This document shows positions 16,183 to 24,561 of a stretch of 29,938 bases of DNA, piece after piece (the stretch's first letter is position 1; every line of letters starts with the position of its first letter). This stretch comes from DATFMP01 sp041477795 (lineage in GTDB: Bacteria > SAR324 > JACQKK01), in the NCBI GenBank assembly GCA_041477795.1, contig JBGOUY010000013.1, positions 1 through 29,938 of the forward strand. Direction: 5' to 3'. The notes below the pieces were generated by a model. The model made no database searches and was not told the origin of the DNA. It worked only from the letters and a program-made list of their open reading frames with translations. Made by a program: the position numbers and the translations under genes.

Positions 16183-17496
16183 TCAGATCAGGTTTTCGGG
16201 AATGCGCACGTCTCCCTCTGCAAAGCGCGCGTAGCGCATCGGGTGCAAGTCCATGGACGGTTTGCCATCCAGCACCCATTCGGTCACAAGGCGCCCCATC
16301 AGTGGACCCATCGCAAAGCCATGACCGCTGAAGCCCGTCGCAAAGTAAAAGCCCGCCAGGCCCGGAACGGGGCCCAGCACGGGCAGCAGATCGGGGGTGC
16401 AATCGATATTTCCCGCCCACGTGCGCTTGACCGCCACCGCGCCCAGCGACGGGAAATGTTGGGCGAAGGTGTCCAGACAACGCTGCACGGTGTGCGGATT
16501 GGTCGCCGGCTCCACGTCCACCGTGTGGGCGAAGGGGTGCTTGCGCGCGGGAGACCCGGGCAGGCGCCGTGCCAGATCCTGCAGCAGCGCCTTGCCAATG
16601 TGTACTCGCAGCAGCGTGCGATTTCGCAGAAACACAGGCAGGAACAATCGCAGATGGCGTAACGAATCCAACGTGACATCGTACTCGCCCGCGCGCGAGC
16701 TGTGGAAGTTCAGATGCACCTCACCGGAAGGCCGCTGCCGGATCACGAAGCCGTCGCCCCACAGGTGGGCCCGCGAGATCGGGGGCAGTGGTTCGGTTTC
16801 GGCCACCGTGGAGCGCACGACGCGGATGGGCAGGTCGAGCCCAGCCATGCGGCCCAGCTTGGCCGAGTGGGCGCCGGCTGCACAGACGACCGTTCCCACC
16901 TTGAGATAGCCCTTCCCCGTGTGGAGTCCGTTGACGCGGTTTCCGCTGCGATCGATCCCCTCGACGGCGCAATAGGACTCCATCACGGCGCCCTTGCGCT
17001 CGGCAGCCTTGGCAAGGGCCTCACTCGTCTTGCCGGGGTGGGCATGGCCGTCGGAGGTTGTGAACAGCCCTCCACGCCAACGCGAGGCGAGCAAGGGCAC
17101 CTGCTCAGCTACCTGCGCGGAAGTGAGCAGGCGCGTATCCAGTCCGAAGCCGCGGGCGACCTCGAGCGCGCGCTCGAATTTCGCCATCTCCTCGTCAGTC
17201 CGCGCAAGCCCCAGGTTGCCACCCTGCACCCATTCGATGTCGGCCTGCAGCTCCGATGGAAGCTCCTTCCAGATGCGGATGCACTCGACCATGAAGGGCG
17301 TTTCCATTGGATCGCGCGCCTGTTGGCGCACCGCCCCCATGCTGCGACTGGATTGCTCGTGGCCAAAGCGGCCTTTTTCCAGCAACACCACTTTGGCGCC
17401 GCGGCGCGCCAGATTGTATGCCGTCGCGCAGCCCACGATGCCGCCGCCAATCACGGCGACGTCAGCGTTCGATTCGCGCAGGGTGGTCGTTCCCAT
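16183..17496 (-). CDS. FAD-dependent oxidoreductase (DadA / glycine-sarcosine oxidase-like)
   Basis: A 437-residue flavoprotein of the DAO family, which oxidises secondary or primary amines of amino acids (D-amino acids, glycine, sarcosine). The dinucleotide-binding fold starts at ADVAVIGGGIVGCATAYNLA with GGGIVG at 17-22 and the ribose-binding Glu40. The SSRSMGAVRQQARDPMETPF segment is the typical FAD-proximal region. The C-terminal YFATGFSGHGFAMGP is the conserved flavin-contact end. It is the first gene of the leftward operon, 46 bases ahead of hyuB paralogue 1. Ring opening of an N-substituted hydantoin followed by oxidation of an N-alkyl amino acid would suit this pairing, but that is inference. 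The start at 17496 fits the family; the ribosome binding site (GGAG) is rather distant. Confidence 0.9.
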   Translation of the reverse strand: MGTTTLRESNADVAVIGGGIVGCATAYNLARRGAKVVLLEKGRFGHEQSSRSMGAVRQQARDPMETPFMVECIRIWKELPSELQADIEWVQGGNLGLARTDEEMAKFERALEVARGFGLDTRLLTSAQVAEQVPLLASRWRGGLFTTSDGHAHPGKTSEALAKAAERKGAVMESYCAVEGIDRSGNRVNGLHTGKGYLKVGTVVCAAGAHSAKLGRMAGLDLPIRVVRSTVAETEPLPPISRAHLWGDGFVIRQRPSGEVHLNFHSSRAGEYDVTLDSLRHLRLFLPVFLRNRTLLRVHIGKALLQDLARRLPGSPARKHPFAHTVDVEPATNPHTVQRCLDTFAQHFPSLGAVAVKRTWAGNIDCTPDLLPVLGPVPGLAGFYFATGFSGHGFAMGPLMGRLVTEWVLDGKPSMDLHPMRYARFAEGDVRIPENLI

Positions 17497-17822
17497 GGCA
17501 ATAGCGGCTCCGTCACCGAGAGGGTGCTGAATGGATCTGGACTGGCGGCAACCCTCTTGTGTCGCCAGGCACTCGATTCGCCAGAGGCGGGTCACCGGTG
17601 GTGGGAATCCGAAATGCGATGGGCCGCAGAGGCCCGTCCGTAGCTTCGCGTACAATAGTTCAAACCGGCACGACTGATCAAGTCTGGGTTTGCCGTGGGC
17701 GCGAGGCGCAAGGCCCTTATTCCACGAAGTTTGCCAAGCATCGCCCATCGCATTATTGTGTCCACACGCATCCCCGCGCAGGGGATTGCGATGCATGCAC
17801 TCACAAGCGGAGCGAATGCGTC
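17497..17822. other. Divergent regulatory region between FAD oxidoreductase and SDR genes
   Basis: 326 bases with two outward-facing genes. It holds a reasonable minus-strand promoter (next entry) and an AT-richer island around 17640-17690. A TACAAT at 17651-17656 could be a -10 for the rightward SDR gene but lacks a -35 partner. No operator repeat stands out and no regulator gene is nearby. Confidence 0.5.
17652..17681 (-). promoter_or_regulatory. Candidate sigma-70 promoter for the oxidoreductase-hyuB-permease operon
   Basis: On the minus strand a TTGATC (-35, 17676-17681) is followed after 18 bases by TATTGT (-10, 17652-17657). Each box matches four of six consensus positions. It points toward the FAD oxidoreductase start about 156 bases further. 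No other candidate of similar quality was found by eye. Confidence 0.3.
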
Positions 17823-18593
17823 ATGGGACTGTTTGACGGCAAGGTGGTGTGGATGACAGGGGCGGGTACAGGCATCGGCCGCGCGGGCGCGGAGATGTTC
17901 GCGGAGGAGGGGGCGACCGTCGTGCTGATGGGCCGGCGCCGCGAAAAGCTGGACGAGGTGGCCAAGGCGATCGTTGCCAAGGGCGGCAAGGCCGTCGTAT
18001 CCTCGCTCGATGTCGGCCATCGCGGGCAGGTGCTGGCCGCCGCCAAGAAGCTCCTGGCCGAGCTGGGTCGTATCGACATCCTTGTCAACAATGCCGGCCT
18101 CAACATCTACGGCACGGGACGCCGCATGGAGAACCTGAAGCCGGAGGACTGGGATCACGTCATCAGCGTGAATCTGACGGGACAATACAACATGTTCCAT
18201 GCCGTCTTCGACGCGATGCGCAAGCAGAACGACGGACTGATTATTAACGTGATCTCCACCGCCGCGAAAAACCCCTCGGGCGTGGCTGGCATGGCCTACC
18301 AGTCCGCCAAGTTCGGACTGATGGGCTTTGGCGTCTCGCTGAACAAGGAAGCGTGGAAATTCGGCATCCGCTGCTGCAACATCTACCCGGATGAAACCAA
18401 CACCGAGATCATGACCAAGCGGCCAGTCAAGTACACCGAAGAGGAGCTGGCGAAGATTCTCCAGCCGGAGGACTTCGCCCACGCCATGAAGTTCGTCGCC
18501 TCGCTCAATCCGCGAGCATCGGTGTACGACCTGACGATCTACCCCACGGCCCCCAAGACGTACTCGCCCGCAGAAACGGGCCTGCCGGGTTGA
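17823..18593 (+). CDS. Short-chain dehydrogenase/reductase (SDR), island copy
   Basis: A 256-residue classical SDR. The cofactor motif is TGAGTGIG (12-19); NNAG is at 89-92; the catalytic residues are Ser145 (INVIST), Tyr159 and Lys163 (YQSAK). The usual Pro-Gly after the active site is Pro-Asp here (IYPDETNTEIM), and the C-terminal tail is short and lacks the VDGG motif, so it belongs to a different subgroup from the left-hand SDR. The start at 17823 has GGAG about ten bases ahead. It is the only rightward gene between the two hydantoinase operons and converges on hyuB paralogue 2 with a gap of 30 bases. It likely reduces or oxidises a hydroxy intermediate of the same pathway. Confidence 0.9.
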   Translation: MGLFDGKVVWMTGAGTGIGRAGAEMFAEEGATVVLMGRRREKLDEVAKAIVAKGGKAVVSSLDVGHRGQVLAAAKKLLAELGRIDILVNNAGLNIYGTGRRMENLKPEDWDHVISVNLTGQYNMFHAVFDAMRKQNDGLIINVISTAAKNPSGVAGMAYQSAKFGLMGFGVSLNKEAWKFGIRCCNIYPDETNTEIMTKRPVKYTEEELAKILQPEDFAHAMKFVASLNPRASVYDLTIYPTAPKTYSPAETGLPG

Positions 18594-18606
18594 CTCCGCC
18601 GGCACC

Positions 18607-18620
18607 CGCCGGCGCCGGCG
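18607..18620. other. GC palindrome between convergent genes
   Basis: Perfect 14-bp palindrome CGCCGGCGCCGGCG in the 30-base gap between the SDR and hyuB stop codons, with further CCGGC copies around it. It might slow polymerase from both sides; without T-runs it is not a standard terminator. Confidence 0.3.
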
Positions 18621-18623
18621 TAC

Positions 18624-20432
18624 CTACCCGCCGGCAACGGCAGCGAGACCTTGCCCGCTTGCCCCTGCTGCACCATGGTCGAATACGAGGGAGGACTGGC
18701 GGCGTGAACCTCCGAGGGCCTTTCGCCTCGCGGTGGTGGCGGCTTGGTCAATGGCCAAGTCCTCCCCCTGCAGCACCACCCCATAGATGTCGCCCGCCTG
18801 CTCGCGCGACACCTTGCGATCCAGCACATCCTCCCACACTCGCTCCGGGTCGCGCGTGAGTGGGTCGCCGTACCCGCCCCCGCCCGCGGTGTGGATGTGG
18901 AGGGTATCGCCGGCGCGCAGCGTGAACACCCGCTTGGAGCGGATTTCTTCGCGCGTACCGTCTTGGCGCGCGATCCACGCTTTGGCCGAGGCGCCTGCAA
19001 TTCCCCCGTGGAGCCCCCAGGGCTGGGTGAAGAAGCGCTCGCCGCGCAGGGAGACCTGTACCTCACCATGAGTAACCTCGATCCCCTTTTCCGAGCCAAG
19101 CCCACCTCGGAACCGCCCCGCCCCGCCGGAGTCCTGTCGCAGATGATAGGCCCGCACTCGGAGCGGATGCGTCAGTTCTGTCGCCTCGATGGGGATGTTC
19201 ATGCAGTTGACCGGTCCGAAATCCAACACATCGATGCCGTCCTTGTTCGGGCGTGCTCCGATGCCGCCTGTGCCCAGCTCGTGCGTGACATAGGGCTGTC
19301 CCGTGCGGGGATCGATGCCGCCGAGCGTTCCCGTGAACGGGCCGGCGTGGCCCGCCGTGAGCTGCTGCGGGATGGCTTGCACCAGGGCCCCCTGCAACAC
19401 ATCCGCGATGCGGAAGATGGTGATCGCACGCGCATTGACCGGTGCCGGATGCCGTGGGTTGACCAGCGAGCCTTCTGGCAGGGTGAAGCTGATGGGCCGG
19501 TAACACCCGCTGTTGTTGGGAATGAGTGGGCCGGCGATGGCGCGCACTGCGTAATAGCCTCCCGAGATGGTTGAAGAGGCCACGCTGTTGATGGGTCCCT
19601 TGGACTGCTTGCTGGTGCCCGTGAAGTCGAAGTGGATGTTGCTTCCCTTTACTGTCACCGTTGCGTGAATCTTGACGGGGCGATCCAGCTCCACTCCGTC
19701 GTTGTCCAGGTAGTCCGTGAACGAGTACGTGCCGCCCGGGATCGCGCTGATCTTCTCGCGCGTCAAGGCCTCTGCGCGTTTCATCAACTGCTCGACGGCC
19801 TCCTGCATTAGTTGGACGCCGTATTCATCCAGCAACTCCTGCATGCGCCGCATGCCCACCATGCCCGCGGCCATCTGCCCGTGCAGGTCGCCCATGGTCA
19901 CATCAGGGAGGCGTACGTTCTTGCGCAGCATGGCATGCAGGGTCGCGTTGGGCTTGCCGCGGTCATAGAACTTGAGCGGCGGGATGCAGAGCCCCTCCTG
20001 GAAGATGTCGGTCGCGTCGGTGGGCGTGCTGCCGGGCGTCTTGCCGCCGATGTCCTGGTTGTGCGTCATGGTCGCGCACAAGGCCACCGGACGCCCCTTG
20101 TACAGGATGGGCTGCACGATCGTCGTGTCCGGGAGGTGTGTGCCGCCGTCGTACGGGTCGTTCATGATGTAGGCATCGCCCTCAGCCATGCTGTCCGCCG
20201 GAAAAGCCGCCACCAGCCGTTGCACCGCGGGAATCAGGCATCCCAGGTGGATGGGAATGGACGCCGCCTGTGCGATCACCTCGCCCTTGATGGTGAACAG
20301 GGCAGACGACGCGTCCAGCCCCTCCTTCACCACGGGTGAATACGAGCTGCGCAGCAGCGCAATCTCCATCTCATCGGCGATCACGTCGAACTTGTTTTGC
20401 AACACTTCCAGCGTAATGGCATCGACGTTCAT
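18624..20432 (-). CDS. HyuB-type hydantoinase B / oxoprolinase subunit (paralogue 2)
   Basis: A 602-residue protein collinear with paralogue 1 along its whole length, with most positions identical in many blocks (NDPYDGGTHLPDTTIVQP, RKNVRLP, TFTDYLDNDGV-like SFTDYLDNDGV, RGERFFTQPWGLHGG). It even shares an unusual C-terminal tail with FDHGAAGAS. Its start overlaps the stop of hyuA 1 as ATGA, so the two subunits are translationally coupled and should form a complex. Expected role: the beta/alpha-type subunit of an ATP-dependent amidohydrolase or carboxylase. It closes the four-gene leftward hyu operon. Substrate unknown. Confidence 0.94.
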   Translation of the reverse strand: MNVDAITLEVLQNKFDVIADEMEIALLRSSYSPVVKEGLDASSALFTIKGEVIAQAASIPIHLGCLIPAVQRLVAAFPADSMAEGDAYIMNDPYDGGTHLPDTTIVQPILYKGRPVALCATMTHNQDIGGKTPGSTPTDATDIFQEGLCIPPLKFYDRGKPNATLHAMLRKNVRLPDVTMGDLHGQMAAGMVGMRRMQELLDEYGVQLMQEAVEQLMKRAEALTREKISAIPGGTYSFTDYLDNDGVELDRPVKIHATVTVKGSNIHFDFTGTSKQSKGPINSVASSTISGGYYAVRAIAGPLIPNNSGCYRPISFTLPEGSLVNPRHPAPVNARAITIFRIADVLQGALVQAIPQQLTAGHAGPFTGTLGGIDPRTGQPYVTHELGTGGIGARPNKDGIDVLDFGPVNCMNIPIEATELTHPLRVRAYHLRQDSGGAGRFRGGLGSEKGIEVTHGEVQVSLRGERFFTQPWGLHGGIAGASAKAWIARQDGTREEIRSKRVFTLRAGDTLHIHTAGGGGYGDPLTRDPERVWEDVLDRKVSREQAGDIYGVVLQGEDLAIDQAATTARRKALGGSRRQSSLVFDHGAAGASGQGLAAVAGG

Positions 20433-22495
20433 TTGCCCTTCTCCTGTCCGATAGAAACAATCAGATTGCCGGCGCTATCTACCCGGGCCACATTGCCCGG
20501 GTACAGCACGGTTGTTGTGTCCATCTGCTCGATGACCGCGGGGCCGGAAACTGCCTCGCCGATCGGAAGCAGCGTGCGCTCATAGACAGGTGTGGTCTGG
20601 AACGCCCCCATTTCCTCGAAGTACACCGGGCGCTCTTGCTTAAACGCCCGGGCCAGGCTCCGTTTTCCTACGTCCGGTCGTTCCAGCGAGATTGGCCGCG
20701 CCGCCACCGAATGCACCGCCCGCAGGTTGATGGCCTCCACCGGGTTATCGGCACGCTTGTAGCCGTAAATGCGCTCGTGAATGGTGTGGAACTCCGCCAT
20801 TGCCCTGTCGAGCGAGGCGCGGCTGACCACGCCCTGCAACGGCACCTCGAGTTCATATGACTGGCCGACATACCGAATATCCACGAAGTGCTGGACGTTG
20901 ATGGCCGACCGGGAAACATTCTCGCGCGCCATCTTGTCCGAGCATATCGCGTCCAGCTCGGCAAAGACGTCCGACACGCGCGCCGGTGCTACGGTATCCA
21001 GACGGGCCCCCAGCGTCCGCGTCTGCTCATGCTCAATGTTGGCCACGAGCAGCCCGAAGGCGGAGAGCACACCGGGCGCTTCGGGCACCACCATGGTGGG
21101 GATAGACAGGAGAGAAGCCAGCCGGCCGCCGTGCACCGGCCCAGCCCCGCCCAGTGGCACGAGCGCGAACTGGCGGGGGTCATAGCCGCGCTTGACCGAA
21201 ACCAGGCGGATTTCGTTGGCCATCCGCTCGTTGATGATGCGGTGAATGCCCGCCGCAAGGCCCTCGCACGTCATGTTGAGCTGGTCGGCCATGCGTTCCA
21301 AGCCTGCCCGCGCGGCCGCCAGATCGAGCCGCAACTGCCCACCGGCGAAGTAGTCAGGATTGAGGTAGCCCAATACGAGGCTTGCGTCCGTGACGGTGGG
21401 GATCTCCCCTCCGCGTTGGTAGCAGATCGGGCCCGGATCGGACCCGGCGCTTTGCGGGCCCACGTGCAAACCTCCACTCCCGTCCTGCCAGGCGAGGCTA
21501 CCGCCGCCGGCGCCGATCGTGTTCACGTCTACCATGGAGATGCGCAGCGGATAGCTGGCTATATGCCCCTCGCGCGAAATGAGTGGCTTGCCTTCCTTGA
21601 CAAGCGCCACGTCGCAACTGGTTCCTCCAATATCCACGCTAATGACGTTGTGTAGACCGGACAGCTCACCCGTGTAGCGCCCCCCGATCGCTCCGGAAGC
21701 GGGCCCGGACAAGAGCATCGTGACGGGCTTTTCCGCCACGATGTCCGCAGTAGTCAGGCCGCCGCGAGACTGCATCACCTGCAGCTCGGCATTGATGCCC
21801 TCCCGTGCAAGTGCTTGCGAAAGCTCGGACATGTACGTGGCAACGCGCGGGCGGATGTAGGCGTCGAACGCGGTGAGGCAGGTACGCTCGTATTCGCGAA
21901 ACACCGGGTCGACTTCCGAGGAGATGGAGACTGTCAGCTCTGGGTAATGCTCACGCAGCAACTCGCGAGTTCGAAGCTCGTGCGCCGGATTAAGAAACGA
22001 GAACAGGTAGCATACGGCAACGGACTGGATATGAAAGCGCCGCATGAGATGCTCCACCGCTGTCAGCAGCTGTTCCTCGTCCAGCGGTTGCAGCACCGAT
22101 CCGTCCGCGTCGATGCGCTCGCGGATCCCAGCCCGTAGCCGGCGCGGCGCGAGGAATACAGGAGTCTCTGTGTCCAGAAAGAGGTCGTACATTTGCGAGC
22201 GTTTCTGGCGCCCGATCTCCAGCACGTCCTCGAAGCCTTCGGTCATGAGCAGCCCCATCGTGGCACCCTTGTGCTCAAGGATGGCGTTGGTCGCGATGGT
22301 GGTGCTGTGGATGAAGCGTTCTACATCCTGCGGCTTGCGCCCGGCCACCTCCAGGATTTTCGCCACACCCTCCAGGATGCCATCGACCAAATGGCGGGGG
22401 GTGGTCGGCACCTTGGCAATGCTCAGGCGGGTGCCACCCTCCAGGCACACCACGTCCGTAAAGGTGCCGCCCACGTCAATTCCGATCTGCACCAT
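20429..22495 (-). CDS. HyuA-type hydantoinase A / oxoprolinase subunit (ATPase subunit, copy 1)
   Basis: A 688-residue ATP-binding subunit of the hydantoinase/oxoprolinase family, ASKHA-type fold. The N-terminal phosphate motif is IGIDVGGTFTDVV (4-16) and the second is DIGGTSCDVAL (about 288-298). IGAGGGSLAW, HVGPQSAGSDPGPICY and the PLGGAGPVHGG motif follow, then the C-terminal domain (VDIRYVGQSYELEVPL, SGPAVIEQMDTTTV). Length is normal. The ATG at 22495 has GAGGG about seven bases ahead; an upstream extension has no similarity. It lies 73 bases after hyuB 3 and overlaps hyuB 2 by four bases. It might also serve hyuB paralogue 1, which is very like its direct partner but has no hyuA of its own. 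Confidence 0.95.
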   Translation of the reverse strand: MVQIGIDVGGTFTDVVCLEGGTRLSIAKVPTTPRHLVDGILEGVAKILEVAGRKPQDVERFIHSTTIATNAILEHKGATMGLLMTEGFEDVLEIGRQKRSQMYDLFLDTETPVFLAPRRLRAGIRERIDADGSVLQPLDEEQLLTAVEHLMRRFHIQSVAVCYLFSFLNPAHELRTRELLREHYPELTVSISSEVDPVFREYERTCLTAFDAYIRPRVATYMSELSQALAREGINAELQVMQSRGGLTTADIVAEKPVTMLLSGPASGAIGGRYTGELSGLHNVISVDIGGTSCDVALVKEGKPLISREGHIASYPLRISMVDVNTIGAGGGSLAWQDGSGGLHVGPQSAGSDPGPICYQRGGEIPTVTDASLVLGYLNPDYFAGGQLRLDLAAARAGLERMADQLNMTCEGLAAGIHRIINERMANEIRLVSVKRGYDPRQFALVPLGGAGPVHGGRLASLLSIPTMVVPEAPGVLSAFGLLVANIEHEQTRTLGARLDTVAPARVSDVFAELDAICSDKMARENVSRSAINVQHFVDIRYVGQSYELEVPLQGVVSRASLDRAMAEFHTIHERIYGYKRADNPVEAINLRAVHSVAARPISLERPDVGKRSLARAFKQERPVYFEEMGAFQTTPVYERTLLPIGEAVSGPAVIEQMDTTTVLYPGNVARVDSAGNLIVSIGQEKGK

Positions 22496-22568
22496 AGAGT
22501 AACCCTCATCGGCAAAGGAGCGGTGCCCGGCAATCGGGCGTAATGCGCGGCCGTCGTGTCGCCGGCCG

Positions 22569-24548
22569 CTAAAGAGATTTCCCCTGCGGAATCGCAAATT
22601 CTTGCCGCACGCGCGCGTAAGCCTGCCGCACGCGGTCGTCCTGATCCTGGGGCTGGGCTGCGACGACCGCGAAAATCTTATGCTTCACGAAAAAGCGCCA
22701 GTGAGCGGGGATGCCGGCCAGGATCTCCGTGAGCGCCTGGTAGTTTGCCGGCGTCCAGACCCGCTCATACTCCTCACGCAGCGGGCCGAAGTCAAAGTGT
22801 CCGCACGGTGCCTCACGCGCAAGGCGCTGGCGCAGCCGCTCGGTCTCCGGGACGTCAATGCGGCCCTCGCGGATGACCACGCCGTATTCGTGCGAGGCCG
22901 CCACCACGCTCACGAACCCGTGTCGCACATCGCGCAGCACGCGCTCCGGGTCGCGCTCCAGGGGACTGCCCCACCCTCCACCGGCCGAAGAGACGACGCG
23001 CACGCGATCGCCCGGCTCCACGCGGATGATGTCCGTGTTGCCCGTATTCTGCTCATGTGGACTGTCCGCATTGAGCAGGTAGCGCGCCGGCTTGGCGGGT
23101 CGGCCGCCAAGCACGCCCCAGGACTGGAAGTGCGAGCGGTCCTTGTTGCGGGCCGTGACCGTGCCCGGCGAGAACACCTGGATCTCCATGTTTGTGGCCA
23201 AGCCGCCGCGGTAGGTACCGGCGCCGGCGGAGTCACATTCCAGAGCATAGCGGAGCACACGGATCGGCGTCTCGGCCTCCGTGATCTCGATAGGCGTGTT
23301 TTGCAGGAAGCTATTGTTGCCGCCGGCCCCGTTGGGGCCATCGGCGAAAGGCATTCCCCCACCCCCACCATAGACCGGGTTGATCGCGGCCACCACGCGC
23401 TTGCCGGTGCGCTCGTCCGTCGTGGCTGCGTTGAGGATGATCACCGTGCCGGCGGGCGCCGCGGGCATATGCTCGGGCAGCGCCAGCGAAAGGAGCCCAA
23501 AGATCACGTCTTGCAGCCGCGTGGCGGGCATGGTGCGGCTGGCCACCGCCGCGGGGAAGTGTGGGTTGAGCACGCTGCCCTCCGGCAGAAGAGCGCGGAT
23601 GGGCCGCGTCACGCCGATGTTGAGCAGCAAGGTGGGGTCCAGTGAGTAAAAGGCGGTAAAGAACGCCACCATGATGATCCAGTGGCGCTCCTTGCCGCCT
23701 GTCGGGACATTCAGGGCCGACGCCAACTGTGGGTCGCTGCCCGTGAAGTCCAGTTCGAGTTCGTCCCCGCGCACGGTCATGCGCGCCGCCACGCGCACGG
23801 GCAGGCCGCCTTCCGAGTCCTCATCCACGAAATCGCTGAATTCGTACACGCCATCGGGCATGCGTCGGATCAGGTCGCGGGCCTGGCGTTCCGCGTGGTC
23901 GATCAACTGGTACATGCCCGCCCGGAATGTATCCAGGCCGAACTTAGCTATCAACTCGTGCACCTTGCGTTCGCCCGTGTTGAGTGAGGCGATCTGGGCC
24001 TTCAGGTCGCCCCAGTTCTGCTCGGGGATGCGCACGTTGGCCATCAGGATGTCGTAGACGTCCTCGTTCAGCTTGCCGCGCCGCAGCAGCTTCTTGGGAG
24101 GCACGCGGATGCCCTCCTGGAACACCTCGGTGTTGAGGCGTGACATGCTGGCCGGGTAGGCACCGCCCACGTCGGTGTTGTGGATGAAGCCGGCCGCGAA
24201 GCAGACCAACACGCCCTCGTGGAAAACTGGCTTCCAGATGTACAGGTCGGGCAGGTGGGTGCAGACGAATCCGCTGTAGGGATCATTGGTGATGCAGATG
24301 TCGCCTTCCTCGTAGACGGGGATGCGGCTCAGGATGTCGCCGTAGTCCACCCCCACCATCCAGGTCACGCCCGTGTCCTGGTGGTAAGTAAAGGTCTGCC
24401 CGTCCGGCGTGATCAGTGTGGAGGTGAAGTCCTGCGACTCTTTCACGAAGGCAGAGTACGCCGTGCGGATCAGCGTGTAGGCCATGCTCTCCGCCGCAGC
24501 GCGGCAGTGGTTGGCGAACACCCGCAGGGTCACGTTGTCCAGAGTCAT
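22569..24548 (-). CDS. HyuB-type hydantoinase B / oxoprolinase subunit (divergent type with C-terminal extension)
   Basis: A 659-residue HyuB homologue clearly different from the other two: the start is TLDNVTLRVFANHCRAAAES, the conserved NDPY reads NDPYSGFVCTHLPD, and TMTHNQD is replaced by FIHNTDVGG. A glycine-rich loop (NPVYGGGGGMPFADGPNG) and the DSAGAGTYRGGLA motif follow. After the usual end (GGGWGSPLERDPERV) there is an added region of about 90 residues with CGHFDFGPLREEYERVW and a basic, helical tail. It starts 13 bases after the stop of hyuA 2 and is its natural partner. The family is shared by amidohydrolases and ATP-dependent ketone carboxylases; the sequence alone does not decide. 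Confidence 0.92.
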   Translation of the reverse strand: MTLDNVTLRVFANHCRAAAESMAYTLIRTAYSAFVKESQDFTSTLITPDGQTFTYHQDTGVTWMVGVDYGDILSRIPVYEEGDICITNDPYSGFVCTHLPDLYIWKPVFHEGVLVCFAAGFIHNTDVGGAYPASMSRLNTEVFQEGIRVPPKKLLRRGKLNEDVYDILMANVRIPEQNWGDLKAQIASLNTGERKVHELIAKFGLDTFRAGMYQLIDHAERQARDLIRRMPDGVYEFSDFVDEDSEGGLPVRVAARMTVRGDELELDFTGSDPQLASALNVPTGGKERHWIIMVAFFTAFYSLDPTLLLNIGVTRPIRALLPEGSVLNPHFPAAVASRTMPATRLQDVIFGLLSLALPEHMPAAPAGTVIILNAATTDERTGKRVVAAINPVYGGGGGMPFADGPNGAGGNNSFLQNTPIEITEAETPIRVLRYALECDSAGAGTYRGGLATNMEIQVFSPGTVTARNKDRSHFQSWGVLGGRPAKPARYLLNADSPHEQNTGNTDIIRVEPGDRVRVVSSAGGGWGSPLERDPERVLRDVRHGFVSVVAASHEYGVVIREGRIDVPETERLRQRLAREAPCGHFDFGPLREEYERVWTPANYQALTEILAGIPAHWRFFVKHKIFAVVAAQPQDQDDRVRQAYARVRQEFAIPQGKSL

Positions 24549-24561
24549 GACTTTGGATCGC

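Noticed and set aside
14298..16331. 677-codon rightward frame opposite hyuB paralogue 1
   Set aside because: The composition is that of a reverse-complement shadow; the minus strand encodes a full-length HyuB with all motifs.
17651..17656. TACAAT as -10 box of the rightward SDR gene
   Set aside because: No -35-like hexamer 16-18 bases upstream; the same bases serve better as part of a minus-strand promoter.
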